Assembly: GCA_033964015.1 (NCBI GenBank)
Contig: CM066921.1
Coordinates: forward strand, 27,943,355-28,007,354
Length of the DNA stretch: 64,000 bases
From: Scolanthus callimorphus
Taxonomy: Eukaryota > Cnidaria > Anthozoa > Actiniaria > Edwardsiidae
Reading direction: 5' to 3'
Part shown: piece after piece, positions 13,801 through 26,695 of the stretch
Layout of the letters: every line of letters starts with the position of its first letter
How positions within the stretch are numbered: position 1 is the stretch's first letter
Position numbers and translations under genes: made by a program
Notes under the pieces: generated by a model
Database searches by the model: none
Told to the model about the DNA's origin: nothing
Seen by the model: the letters and a program-made list of their open reading frames with translations, nothing else

Positions 13801-15825
13801 TCTGTCCGCATGCCAAACTTGGAAGTTTTGACAGTTGAACATCAAAGTTTGCCCACCCTTGCAACTGAACTTTAACAAGGAATAAGGCCATTGCAGCAGG
13901 GTAATAATAAATAATAAATACATAAGATAGAGACCAACTCCCCAGAACTTGCAGCTTGTAAGCTGAATTACGCTGGAGTCTCAACGGCGCCACTGGCAGC
14001 CAAGTGGTCATAAGCACAGACACTGAGGGTGGTCACTGCCAGAGAGTTTATTACGTCCCCAGTGGTTCTTTAACGTCCCCCTGAAACTGGGAAGGGTAGG
14101 AAGGCAAGACGGGACCTCGGTTTATTGACTCATCCGAAAGATGTGAAACACAGTAGAGCAACGTTCAACTCACAATATGAACCAATTTCGACCGAGACCC
14201 AAACAGAAAGAAAATTTCCTCTGTCCCAGACAGGAGTTGAACCCGGACCACAGCGGTGAGAGACCCAGCGCCATAACGCTGGACCAACCGTGCTTCTGTG
14301 ATACTAAGCGCAATGTGACAGAGGGCAAAGAAGCATAGGGTACAGGGTGTGATGACTATAGTACTAAGATACTATACTTTCCCTGGCCAATTGGTAGGGT
14401 AGCTAGAACCTTGTACTAAGTCGATTGTACCTTATACTTGTGGTGCCTCAATGCCCTAAGCAGGTATTGGCACACTAGAACCTTTACTACTAAGTCATCA
14501 CCCTGCTGCAATGACCTGTTCCTTGCCGAAGCTCAGTTGATGGTTTAGTAATTATCTTAAGCCATAGTACTAAAAGGTGGAAGGTGCATTCCACTTTTCG
14601 GAATCACATGGTGAACATTTTCAGTGGTTGTAAAACAGAAGTACCAAAATAATTTTGGAGTTGTGAAAATAATTTCAGAAGTGGGTGGAAATTATATCAG
14701 AAATAAAAAAAATAATTTCAGAATTAAAAATAATTTCAGCATTTATGAAAATATTATAATTTCAGAATTAGGAAATACTTTGAATTCAGAGTTGCGAAAA
14801 TAATTGTAGAAGTACAGAGATAAATTCAGAATAAGCAAAATAATGTCAGAGTTGGGAAAATAATTTCAGAATGGCAGAAATAATTGCTGAAGTCACAAAA
14901 GTATGTAAATTCATAGAAAACTGCCTCATACCCAGGCAAGTTCTACTGATTTTCAAGGTGCAAGTGACTAGGCTAGCTAGCGCGAAAGGCCTAAGACAGT
15001 TGAACCTTCTTGTGGTCCTTTGTGACAGCTGAGCCTTCCCATGATGCATTGTCTGCCTCGAGAATTCACCATTGGGTTTGGCTTTCCACATAATTTGCAG
15101 TGGGGGTTTTGCCCATATTTTGACACACCTGTCATGTCTGGGAATGAGGCAGCTGCAATGTTCATGTCTGATGGAGCTCAATAATGGGTTCTGCCATAAA
15201 AAAAATTGTACCCCCCAGGTTGAGGACCTACTTAATGCGATTAGCCCAAAGTATTCTTTAGTTCACATGCTCACCCTGAATAATTATTTAATATTGATGA
15301 ATTCTCAGCAGTCACCCCCCCCCCCCCAATAATTTAGCAGTCACCCCCAATAATTTAGCGTTTTCAGGCCTCATGACCCCCAATAATTCTTTTGTCCTAA
15401 TCGCTGCTACCCCCAAGAATTATTTCAACCTGCGAGCTCCTACCCTGAAAAATTCCTTGGTCCTCAACCGCGGGGGTACAGACAAAAAATGCGATAGCCC
15501 AATTTGCACTGTAATTAACAGAGCTTCATAATTCTACACCCAAAATTCAACCATTATGAACAAGTGTAAATCTACAATGTAGGTTCTGTCTTTCGACTCA
15601 CCTGATTAAATCGCCATCTCTTAACACCACGATATTTTCCTGTGCTGGTAGAAGATATCCGTCCAGAAACAAGTTCAAATTTCGCGCTATATCGAACCTC
15701 TTTCGAATCATGTACTCCAAATCTGCGACCACATGGCAGATCGAAGAGTCCACTAAAAACCAGCATTTCCTACCCAAACTCTGCAACTTTTGCCCAAACA
15801 CAAGCCGTATCCGAACTGTGCTCAT
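1898..15825 (-). CDS. COIL: Coilin, Cajal-body scaffold protein (8 exons)
   Basis: Coilin scaffolds nuclear Cajal bodies and helps snRNP maturation. Coding exons in transcript order: 15825-15602, 13706-13660, 13279-13222, 8648-6715, 6164-6117, 4842-4761, 3071-2977, 1945-1898. All have GT/AG borders and matching phases. Exon 1 (MSTVRIRLVF..., WFLVD, RKRFDI, LFLDGYLLP, LRDGDLIRVK) is the ubiquitin-like self-association domain. Exon 3 has a basic NLS-like RKKRK. Exon 4 is Ser-rich and contains an RG-rich box (GRGRDERGR...GRGRG) like the SMN-binding region. Exons 4-8 form the Tudor-like end: YPPLCGTPRTGDRIAYK, VVELSASYTPEMSNYK, EGVVLDYDPTSNQV, SRKFELID, and the final VLWATMIEPRLIM, which matches the coilin ending. 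The start is the only ATG in frame before this domain. Exon 4 has two apparent one-base deletions, near 7819-7822 and 7703; with them repaired the product is about 845 residues. Element A sits in intron 3. Identity is firm; integrity is uncertain. Confidence 0.9.
2043..2517. repeat. AAACAAGC-type satellite in coilin intron 7
   Basis: About 475 bp of irregular alternation of AAAC and AAGC tetramers. It lies between coilin exons 7 and 8. The long Lys/Gln-rich plus-strand frames and Cys/Leu-rich minus-strand frames here are products of the repeat, not genes. Confidence 0.9.
2597..2660. repeat. Dispersed repeat tail with TAA microsatellite
   Basis: A (taa)n run is followed by 'tagcgctatttc' and 'aatagcgctttacaa'. 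A related arrangement with a (tta)n tail occurs at about 35750-35795. It looks like the 3' end of a short retroposon family. The assignment is inference. Confidence 0.35.
3251..3463. repeat. Fold-back repeat of the GGCCGGCACAGACTAGGG family
   Basis: Starts with 'ggccggcacagactaggg' and contains at least five direct or inverted copies of 'ggacaagtccc' / 'gggacttgtcc'. This is a longer relative of the hairpin at 4031-4096. It lies in coilin intron 6. Confidence 0.6.
4031..4096. repeat. Perfect 29-bp inverted repeat (MITE-like hairpin)
   Basis: The 29-nt arms 4031-4059 and 4068-4096 are exact reverse complements, separated by an 8-nt loop (ctactccc). Same family as 3251-3463. In a coilin intron transcript it would fold into one uninterrupted hairpin. 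Confidence 0.85.
4130..4300. repeat. SINE-related dispersed repeat
   Basis: Shares the block 'gttctttaac(a/g)tccc' and nearby text with the better preserved copy at 14030-14300. It sits in coilin intron 6. The tRNA-like head is not evident here. Confidence 0.35.
4915..5335. repeat. Dispersed repeat with GTGGCCGCTTAATAGAGG units
   Basis: The motif 'gtggccgcttaatagagg' and close variants recur at about 4918, 5180, 5205, 5270, 5290 and 5305. Spacing is irregular, so this is a motif cluster rather than a clean satellite. It lies in coilin intron 5. Confidence 0.55.
6290..6326. repeat. Small hairpin, relic of the 17.7-kb MITE family
   Basis: 'cagaaacatata' and 'tatatgtttctg' face each other across a 7-nt loop. 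The sequence equals the ends of the MITE at 17725-18044, so this is probably an internally deleted copy in which only the termini remain. Confidence 0.45.
7500..8020 (-). repeat. Tandem duplication inside coilin exon 4
   Basis: Two in-line copies of a roughly 250-280-bp coding segment. The first, at about 8015-7795, reads SSLVSAFQKGYEKGY, KGANKETFSASK, TSSEELTSSLSSSSS, SSKEEQHTNP. The second, at about 7770-7500, reads PSLVSALEKG, KGAKKEALSASK, TSSEKLMSSLSSSSS, SSKEEQPTNPPKAKRS. Compared base by base, copy 1 has four C where copy 2 has five (minus strand of 7819-7822 against 7544-7548). Copy 2 lacks one base near 7703 relative to copy 1. Both differences shift the frame. Confidence 0.8.
10070..10217 (-). 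pseudogene. Decayed CXC (TSO1-like) Cys-rich frame of element A
   Basis: The minus strand reads MVRCKCKSDCRTHRCTC and then hits a stop. The copy in element B (23399-23563) stays open because it has two extra bases after this point. The C-x-C...C-x-C spacing resembles the tesmin/TSO1 CXC module that often ends invertebrate transposon proteins. Confidence 0.5.
10455..10500 (-). ncRNA. Hammerhead-ribozyme-like motif in element A
   Basis: On the minus strand CTGATGA (10487-10493) is followed by a short stem (GACA...TGTC) and GAAAC (10462-10466), the order of the hammerhead catalytic core. Penelope-like elements are known to carry hammerhead motifs. Helices I and III and the cleavage site were not verified, so activity is unknown. 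Confidence 0.4.
10635..11270 (-). pseudogene. Penelope-like element remnant (RT end / GIY-YIG flank), element A
   Basis: The minus strand encodes DTQQYLLVTSSHPADCKSSIPYPLALRL, then MSKVIRRAYTTHLTVRGYK, then SCPLHEQFRTHKCTINHY and KCTKKVSKAEDQLSVEGY. These blocks resemble the C-terminal part of Penelope-like reverse transcriptases and the region following the GIY-YIG nuclease core. Compared with element B this copy lacks about 200 bp that include the QYVG core. The frames are broken, so it is not functional. Confidence 0.6.
14030..14300 (-). repeat. tRNA-derived SINE copy in coilin intron 1
   Basis: On the minus strand, starting at about 14296, there is a tRNA-like head: AGCACGGTTGGTCCAGCG (box A-like) and, about 45 nt on, GGTTCAACTCC (box B-like). 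The body shares 'gttctttaacgtccc' with 4130-4300. It probably does not encode a working tRNA because the cloverleaf arms do not close well. Confidence 0.5.
14630..14905. repeat. AATAATTTCAGAATTG-type minisatellite
   Basis: About a dozen diverged copies of an 18-25-bp unit 'aataatttcagaattg.gaaa'. A reverse-oriented copy lies at 35870-36075, and both are bordered by a 'ggaaggtgc...' / 'gcaccttcc' segment, so they are two insertions of one element. Coilin intron 1. Confidence 0.6.
15207..15480. mobile_element. MITE with TGTACCCCCCAGGTTGAGGAC termini
   Basis: Ends 'tgtaccccccaggttgagga' at the left and 'tcctcaaccgcgggggtaca' at the right, an inverted repeat of about 20 bp with two mismatches. 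The interior is four diverged 'cacccccaataattta' units and a poly-C run. It lies in coilin intron 1, about 120 bp from exon 1. Confidence 0.65.
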
Positions 15826-16094
15826 CTTTATCCTTTATTCAACGGGAGAAAGCCTTTAGAAAAGCTATTTTTGTGCATTTTTTTGGCAGAGAACGAAATC
15901 TCTGGTATCTTTCTGTCAAAACTAAGATGGCGTCGAGCGAGTTCTTACAAACGTTCTGATTGGCTAAAGTCACATCTCGGCCTCGAGAGCCAATCATGTC
16001 GACTGTTATATTGCAAAGTGCCTCATACCCAGTTTCCTGCCGGTTTGGTACAAGAAAGTAAGGGAGAAATTCGAGCAAAATGCAAGCTAAAAAT
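15826..16094 (-). promoter_or_regulatory. Upstream region of coilin
   Basis: 270 bp between the coilin start codon and the left arm of the palindrome. No TATA box is seen. It should hold the coilin transcription start and 5' UTR. Placement is inferred from position only. Confidence 0.35.
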
Positions 16095-19405
<3,311 letters not shown>

Positions 19406-20462
19406 CAATTAATGGTACAAAGGTAGTGGGTTTCACCCCAGAACATGCTTATCAACTTGCTAAGAGAGCACTTCAACAGGGAAACTATGAAGCCTGGAAA
19501 TCTTCTACTGAGGTTAGAATGTAACAATTAATGGTACAAAGGTAGTGGGTTTCACCCCAGAACATGCTTATCAACTTGCTAAGAGAGCACTTGAACAGGG
19601 AAACTATGAAGCCTGGAATCTTCTACTGAGGTTAGAATGTAACAATTAATGGTACAAAGGTAGTGGGTTTTACCCCAGAACATGCTTATCAACTTGCTAA
19701 GAGAGCACTTCAACAGGGAAACTATGAAGCATGGAAATCTTCTACTGAGGTTAGAATGTAACAATTAATGGTACAAGGTAGTGGGTTTCACCCCAGAACA
19801 GCTTATCAACTTGCTAAGAGAGCACTTCAACAGGGAAACTATGAAGCATGGAAATCTTCTACTGAGGTTAGAATGTAACAATTAATGGTACAAGGTAATG
19901 GGTTTCACCCCAGAACATGCTTATCAACTTGCTAAGAGAGCACTTGAACAGGGAAACTATGAAGCCTGGAAATCTTCTACTGAGGTTAGAATGTAACAAT
20001 TAATGGTACAAGGTAGTGGGTTTCACCCCAGAACATGCTTATCAACTTGCTAAGAGAGCACTTGAACAGGGAAACTATGAAGCATGGAAATCTTCTACTG
20101 AGGTTAGAATGTAACAATTAATGGTACAAGGTAGTGGGTTTCACCCCAGAACAGCTTATCAACTTGCTAAGAGAGCACTTCAACAGGGAAACTATGAAGC
20201 GTGGAAATCTTCTACTGAGGTTAGAATGTAACAATTAATGGTACAAGGTAGTGGGTTTCACCCCAGAACAGGCTTATCAACTTGCTAAGAGCACTTCAAC
20301 AGGGAAACTATGAAGGGTGGAAGTATTCTACTGAGGTTAGAATGTAACAATTAATGGTACAAGGTAATGGGTTTCACCCCAGAACAGGCTTATCAACTTG
20401 CTAAGAGAGCACGTCAACAGGGATACTATGAAGCGTGGAAGTCTTCTACTGAGGTTAGAATC

Positions 20463-20809
20463 TAAAAATAATATAGCCATGATTATCATTCCTTCATCCG
20501 AACCTACAATGACCTAAACATAAATTGTCAATATAACGTTACAATGGCCTACCCTGGGTTCTAAAGTTGCCTATAATTGCCCAAGTTGTCTCAATTCATG
20601 TGTGAGCGAGCTGTTATTTAGTAGCCATTATATTAAAATCAATTTATGTCCCCCTTGGTCCCAGTAAATAAGTCATCATCTGTGGTGACATTATTCTAAC
20701 TTTATTGATTTTCAAACACTACTGATACAAGCATGAAGGGTGTGTCAACATGCTGACATCTTGAATTCTACAAAAATCGTGATCATTAATGGCCTTAAAT
20801 AGTCCAGTC
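20463..20809. other. Spacer, copy of the protease 3'-flank repeat
   Basis: No gene. From about 20695 the text ('ctaactttattgat', 'acactactgatacaagcatg', 'atcattaatggcctt') matches 25855-25960 and 51640-51740, which lie downstream of proteases 1 and 3. Element B is inserted at the end of this copy. Confidence 0.6.
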
Positions 20810-22199
20810 AATCTACGAGATTTTGTAGGTCCGGTTGGAACTAATTGCAATAGAATTTTTCTCAACGGCATATGAACCAGTTTAGTGAGCTAGTTAACAG
20901 AAAAAAAGTCCTCAAAAATCCCTTTAGCGGAACATGCCGAAAACGAGGAATTAAAATTCGGCCGAAAACCACAGGGTACCCGCGTCAAAATAAATCCATT
21001 ATTTAAAAGAACGCTACAATTATTGGTATATTTTTGCATTTCAAGTACCGTTATTATTTACAGGCAATTTTTAATATATTCTCTATATGTTTTGACATTT
21101 AAAATGATTTGAAAAATCGATATTGTACTCCGGGCCGTGTGCCGTGTGCGGGCCAGCAACCGAAACCCTCCCCCTTGCGGATTTTAAGAGACATATACCA
21201 TTTTGAAGCTTAGATCGAACCCATTCCAAATGAGGTTGTTTACATAAAAGCGGCGGGTGTGACTGTGAGGCGGCATTTTTTATTTCATGTCAAAAACCAC
21301 AGGGTACCCAATTAATGTTTTTCCAAAATTCACGCGGAAATTGTGATGCGACACAACAAAAGCCAAATTGTCAAGTCTATCACTTGTATTAAGCAAATGA
21401 ATATGATAAATAGTCTTCTTTTTCGCCTATTTTCAACTTTTTAGACATCGTGGCTTTCACTTTGAAAAGTGTAAGCCTCCAGATTAGACACTTCTAACGC
21501 TGTCTGTTTTTCTTTATACCACAACGCGCGCGTTTCTCGAATTCTGATTGGCTTTCAACCATGGTACATATAAGCAATAAACAGCGGATTTCAGTGGTTT
21601 TTTGTGATAAACGCACGAGGGATGCTGCAAAAACAAGAGAAGTGTCTGAAACTCACAAGCCGTAGGCGAGTGAATTTCAAATTTTTCAAGTGTTTTTCCA
21701 GCATCTCAAGTGCGTTTATGACATTATAAACCGCAGAAATCCTCTTTTTATTGCTTTTATAAAATAGCATTGCATCTGCTGTGCGTTTATAATGTGAGGA
21801 TGGACAGTTCGCAACCAATCAGAGCGCGCGTACTATCTTAGCTATTTTATAAAAAAAAGTTTATAATATAGCTACGATTTAATGCGCGCTCTGATTGGTC
21901 CAAATCTATGCTCTCTTACGCCGATAAAGCAATAGGTCTCCCCAACTATATCATAAAAGCATTAGAGAGCACAGCTTTCTATGACTTTATCGGCAAATAG
22001 AGCACTTGTGATGTTGGAGAGAAACTCGAAAAGTTTCTAAATCACGAGCCACGCTCTCGTGTCTCTTCCAATATCACGCGAAAGTTGTGCTCTAATGCTT
22101 AAATATACCACAGAACGCGCCATTATCAGTGCGCGCGCTAAAAGAACCAATGAAAACACCTTTTGGCTTCTCGCGCGTGCTGTTTTGGTTGCATTTTTT

Positions 22200-22978
22200 C
22201 GTTTTTGTTGTGGTATAAAACCCGCTGACACACAACAATATCTGCTCGTGACTTCCAGTCACCCTGCGCACGGCAAGTCGAGTATCCCCGAGAAGACATG
22301 TCGAAGGTGATAAGGAGAGCTTATACCACCCACCTTACAGTGAGAGGCTACAAACAAGACAAACAAACAAGCGCTGCAATCCAGAGCAGACACTCTGATG
22401 ACCCGCCAACGAGGAAAGAAGAGCAACAGAGTAGCTGTAGTGCTTACATATCCCCCTCGGCTACAAAACGCACCCACGTTCCCCATCATTTGTGTCTCAG
22501 AACGATTGAAGAAAATAATATCAGAACCCCTTATGGTGGCTTTCAGACGCCAACCTAAACTGAGAGATATCTTAGTAAGAGCCCGGGTTCCATCTTCTTA
22601 GACAACTGCAAGTGGTGGGATAAACTTGAATATGACTTGTGGGAACCGCAGGTGTAAGTTCGTAGACGTAAACGACACTTTCGTCAGCTCTCGTACAACA
22701 GCACGCTGGACTGTAAGAGTAGCAATGTTATCTACTTTATATCGCGTACTAAGTGTCGCATGCAGTACGTAGGCCAAATCAGCTGTCCTCTACATGAACA
22801 ATTTAGAACGCACAAGTGCACTATCAACCATTACAGAAGTTATGCTGAGACATCAGCAGTGGCGGCCCATTTCAATCCCACCAAAGCAGGACATATCCTA
22901 GAAGATCTGGTGATAAAATGTACCAAGAAAGTTTCGAAGGCGGAAGATATGTTGTCAGTTGAGGGTTACTGGATATAG
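22200..22978 (+). pseudogene. Penelope-like element remnant with GIY-YIG-type core, element B
   Basis: Plus-strand blocks in order: DTQQYLLVTSSHPAHGKSSIP, MSKVIRRAYTTHLTVRGYK, VIYFISRTKCRMQYVGQ, CPLHEQFRTHKCTINHY, VAAHFNPTKAGHILEDL and SKAEDMLSVEGYWI. The 'VIYFIS...CRMQYVGQ...LHEQFRTHK' series fits the GIY-YIG endonuclease that ends Penelope-like retroelement proteins. Several frameshifts are present. The reverse transcriptase palm motifs are absent, so this is a 3' fragment. Confidence 0.65.
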
Positions 22979-23114
22979 AAGCTCAAGACAATGGCCCCTG
23001 ATGGCCTCAACCTGCGAGAAGAACTTTAATTATATTATAATTACACGCGCGCGTTCATCTTCCATACCGCGCGCGCCTCATAGTTTATACGCGTGACATG
23101 TAACTTATTTTTGT

Positions 23115-23160
23115 AACCGTCCTGATGAAGGACAGAATTAAATGTCTGAAACGTTGGCTT
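23115..23160 (+). ncRNA. Hammerhead-ribozyme-like motif in element B
   Basis: CTGATGA (23122-23128), a short GACA/TGTC stem and GAAAC (23148-23152), the same arrangement as in element A. It follows the Penelope-like frame by about 140 nt, the side on which such motifs are expected. The folding of the outer helices was not established. Confidence 0.4.
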
Positions 23161-23398
23161 TAATCTTGCTTCTGCTTGGTGAAATACTTTGTCTAATTAT
23201 CAGTTGTTTTCATAAATCAAACGTTGCGGATTCGGATTGAGGCGAAACTTTGTGCAGATCCGTGCGATTCCGTGCGCTACATTCTGCAGAAAAGTAGCTA
23301 CGAAAATTATAAGCGCGCAGCCGGAAACTCTTCCCCCTACTCCTGCAGCAGCGTCATACCACAGTTGACAACCCGACACACGACTCTCCTTGCTTGAA

Positions 23399-23563
23399 AT
23401 GGTAAGGTGTAAGTGCAAGAGTGACTGCAGTACCCATAGATGCACATGTGTAAAAAGAACGGACTGCTGTAACCCAGTCTGCACTGAGTGCAAAACAGGG
23501 ATTCGTCCCCCTCCTGATCTAGACATTGAGATGCAAGATCATGATCTTTATCAGCAAATATAA
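23399..23563 (+). CDS. Small CXC-type Cys-rich ORF of element B
   Basis: A 54-residue open frame. The first half is Cys-rich (MVRCKCKSDC, STHRCTCVKR, TDCCNPVCTEC) and resembles the tesmin/TSO1-like CXC module found at the C-terminus of many invertebrate transposon-encoded proteins, where it may bind DNA. The rest is acidic. An upstream coding segment (about 23270-23395) appears degenerate, so this is more likely the tail of a lost larger protein than a free-standing peptide. The element A copy is broken. No function is proven. Confidence 0.4.
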   Translation: MVRCKCKSDCSTHRCTCVKRTDCCNPVCTECKTGIRPPPDLDIEMQDHDLYQQI

Positions 23564-24256
23564 CTCTAGTTTCTGATAAACAAGGTGTTATCTGCTAGCT
23601 GTACCATTTGTTGTAGTTCACATTTCATACACTCACTCTAGATTCGATTCAAATCCTGCAAAACGCAGTAAAACGATATTGCATTGTCACTGTGTTTTTG
23701 ACATTGGCCAGAAGGGATTTTTGAGTACTTGCGCGTATTATATTAGCGCTCTTTATTTTCCTTCGTCATATGGCCACCACCAGCTAAAACTATTTGTTTG
23801 TTTGTTTGTTTCTTTTTTAGTTGTCGCATTGCACTAGAAACAAAATATTTTATTTCTAGACTTCGGTCACCAGTAGTTTTCGGACTCAATCAAAATTTCG
23901 GGTCTACATTGGCCCAATCGATTTCGGGTCTAAATTGGCCCGATCGTCAACGAAAAAAACTTTTTTAATCATCAAAACAGATAAGAATTATTAAACATTC
24001 CTTGCAAATAATTATGGATCTCTAAATACAAAAGATACCAAGAATTTGAGCGGTTATTTCAAAAATATAACTTTTTTGTGACGCGAGTACCCTGTGGTTT
24101 TCGGCCAAATTTTAATTCCTCGTTTTCGGCATGTTCCGCTAAAGGGATTTTTGAGGACTTTTTTTCTGTTAACTAGCTCACTAAACTAGTTCATATGCCG
24201 TTGAGAAAAATTCTATTGCAATTAGTTCCAACTGGAACTACAATATCACTGGACTA

Positions 24257-26050
24257 AAAGAACTTCAGAGGCAACAAGCGAAATATTAAAACATCGCGAA
24301 TCAACTTGCGCATGCGCGAGAATAAATATGCTCAAATGACCGTGTTGGATGAGATTATCTTACACATGTATACAATGTTGTACCCGTCACCTTGCGGAGC
24401 CAGGCTATGAATATAACAGCCACTTAAGGCCCTTCGCTGATTGGCTGAAACGGCGTACATGCGCACTTAAAACCAGCTTCATCTGAAATTGCCAGTTTCA
24501 TCAAAAATTGTCGTTTTTCGACACCTCACGCTCAAAACCATATTTGAAATCATTTACCTTATAAGGAAGTGACAGAAGACGTCCCTCTTTTGATAAGAAT
24601 TTCGCCGCAAATGTCGCAAGAAAAAGGCGAGATTTTGAATAAAACCTTGCAGGAATTACAGAGACTCTTGTTCTCAATCTGTCCACCATTGATTTTGGCT
24701 TGGTAACCACGCTAAAATAGCCCACAGCTACCCTGTGCGCGACTCGACCCAGTCCTCCCAACTGCACTCAGTAAAAACGACAATAATTCATTGTATGTGA
24801 ACAACGTGTGGTTAAATAACACCAACATTCGTTTGCTAGTCTTCTTTCTAATCTATGCCTTTGACTTCCACCCTCTAAAATTATAATTTTGAGGTGTAAT
24901 ATATTATTTTCTTATACGCATGCGTCATTGACTGTTACCAGAAGTTTCCCCCACTAGCACATAGAATTTCTGCAAAAACCTATCCATGGGAGAAGCTGAA
25001 TTTCCCAAGGCACATGTATGGGAAGTGTTTGGAATTCGCAAGGATAGCCATGGGAAATCCGAACACTTCCCATTCCTCTACCATGGGAAATTCAGCATTT
25101 CCCGTGGTTGGGTTTCTGCAAAATTTCCTATGTAGGTGACGAGACGGGGAACTCTGGGTACGAGAATGGCATAACATAATTCATGTACCAGCTTTGCCAA
25201 TTCGAAAAACCTACATAAGCTGCTAAACCATTTTTTACATAAAACCAATGACATGTGAAAATGAGTTTCCCACATGGATTGCTTTAATCACTTTTCAGCC
25301 TATAAATATGTTCGAATCTTAGTTATACCGTTGGCTGTTTGCTGCTCATTACATGGGGCGTCTATTTAATGGTCTGGTGGCCGGGCGTTCCCTCACCTAG
25401 GCCCCTAGCGAAATCCGAGGAGATACAAAATGTTTAGGGATTAAAAATTGCCAATTTATAGTATTTCCTTTTCCCAAGACGGGAAAAGGAAATCTGAGAC
25501 CTAAAATTTGGGAACACTAGCTGTAAAATTACGACTCAATTTCTGCAACACGGATTTCTCGGAGAACATTTACTAGTAAGGCTTTGAGATACCTTTGCAG
25601 GTGAAGTAGCCTGGTGGCTAGGAATGGTTGGCTCCAAAATTATGTGGCCCCTCCTCCAAATTTAACCCCCCCCCCCCCCCCCAATAATTAATGACTGCTC
25701 CCTTATTCACCGTAAAATTACATCCCCCAACCCACTACAAAATTGAAGTGGTCCACCCTCTCGCGTGTGGAAACATGCAGGACAAAAATGTTGCGTGCTA
25801 TATGTGTGTTCTAATTTAGCCGAGCTTAAAAACATGAGCCATATCAATGCATTCTAACTTTATTGATCTTCAAATACTACTGATACAAGCATGAAGACTA
25901 ACAACATGCTGACATCTTGGAATCTACAATATATAATCACGATCATTAATGGCCTTTTAAGAGCTCGGGATGGCTATTTATCGAGTTATGAGTTGAGTTG
26001 AGTTTTTTTATTGGCGTATTTTCCAGTTTCGGGATCACTATACACTTAAT
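24257..26050. other. Intergenic spacer between element B and protease 1
   Basis: No supported gene. It holds the hairpin 24960-25135, a poly-C run (25665-25682) and, from about 25855, the 'acactactgatacaagcatg' repeat shared with 20700 and 51650. Open frames at 24501-24767 and 25078-25275 have no recognisable homology or splice context. Confidence 0.5.
24960..25135. repeat. Imperfect fold-back repeat
   Basis: 'gctgaatttccca' at about 24996 faces 'catgggaaattcagc' at about 25083, and 'ggaagtgtttgg' faces 'ccgaacacttcc'. The outer 'aatttctgcaaaaacc' is also mirrored. The stem is about 38 bp with mismatches. Confidence 0.55.
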
Positions 26051-26359
26051 GACTGCTTCCGAGGGAAACAGCGAGTTTTGTTTCCCCGAGAATCTCGATG
26101 TTTCCCGAGACGAAGTCGAGGGTGGGTGCAGTCAGTGTTTTATTATATAGCAAAAAGAAAATACGGTAAACATGGGTAAAAATAGTCCGCCGAAATTTCT
26201 CGCTCTAGCCGCTAGCGATGTCGCCCGCGCGGGCAATAATTTTTTAATAGCCCGCGCGGGCTACATTGAATTTGTAGCCCGCCACGTGACCATGATAGAA
26301 CCAATCAGAGCGCGCGCTTTGATCGAATAAACACAAGCTATATAATAAAGTGTTATATT

Positions 26360-26515
26360 TCCCTAAATGACTCTGTATTCTCGGCATGTTCCCGTGCTCA
26401 AATTTGTTGGGACTTTTAGTATGATAGAAAGAAACAAAATCTTGGAAAAAGCTTTCGTTGCAAGTTAATTAATGTTAGGGACTATTTTTCGCTAGAATTA
26501 CTGGACAAAACAGAA
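26360..26515. repeat. Relic of the TAGTCC family, 3' of protease 1
   Basis: Contains 'ctcggcatgttcccg' and ends 'ttactggac', resembling the ends of elements A and B. The equivalent position 3' of protease 3 (51840-51982) ends ACTGGACTA, so the relic predates the gene duplication. Confidence 0.5.
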
Positions 26516-26695
26516 ACACTGATGAAGTGCCTATCATTCCAAACATCTCTGTGGTTTTTGCTTTCTCTATCATAAGGCATCTACAACGATATAAATGCGA
26601 TGTCTCATTTTTTAAACTCAAACTTACTGAAAGTAAAGCTCAACTCATAACTCAATGATTAGTCTATCTCATAGGACTTTCGGCGTCACTATGGC

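Larger units (their letters stand above)
20810..24256. mobile_element. TIR element B, opposite-orientation copy of element A
   Basis: 3.45 kb bounded by TAGTCCAGT...ACTGGACTA, with 3-bp duplications 'aaa' (20807-20809, 24257-24259). Order on the plus strand: left TIR, subterminal GGCC..GAAACCCTCCCCC block (about 21135-21180), two hairpins (21568-21765, 21958-22103), Penelope-like frames, hammerhead-like motif, CXC frame, right TIR. It is more complete than element A: the segment 22560-22760 missing from A is present. The matching empty sites at 25945 and 51735 support insertion into a pre-existing repeat. Confidence 0.82.

Noticed and set aside
14220..14300. Possible tRNA gene
   Set aside because: Box A- and box B-like words are present, but the acceptor and anticodon arms do not pair well; better explained as a SINE head.
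24501..24767. Minus frame of 88 codons
   Set aside because: Lies in repetitive spacer, with no known motif and no splice context.
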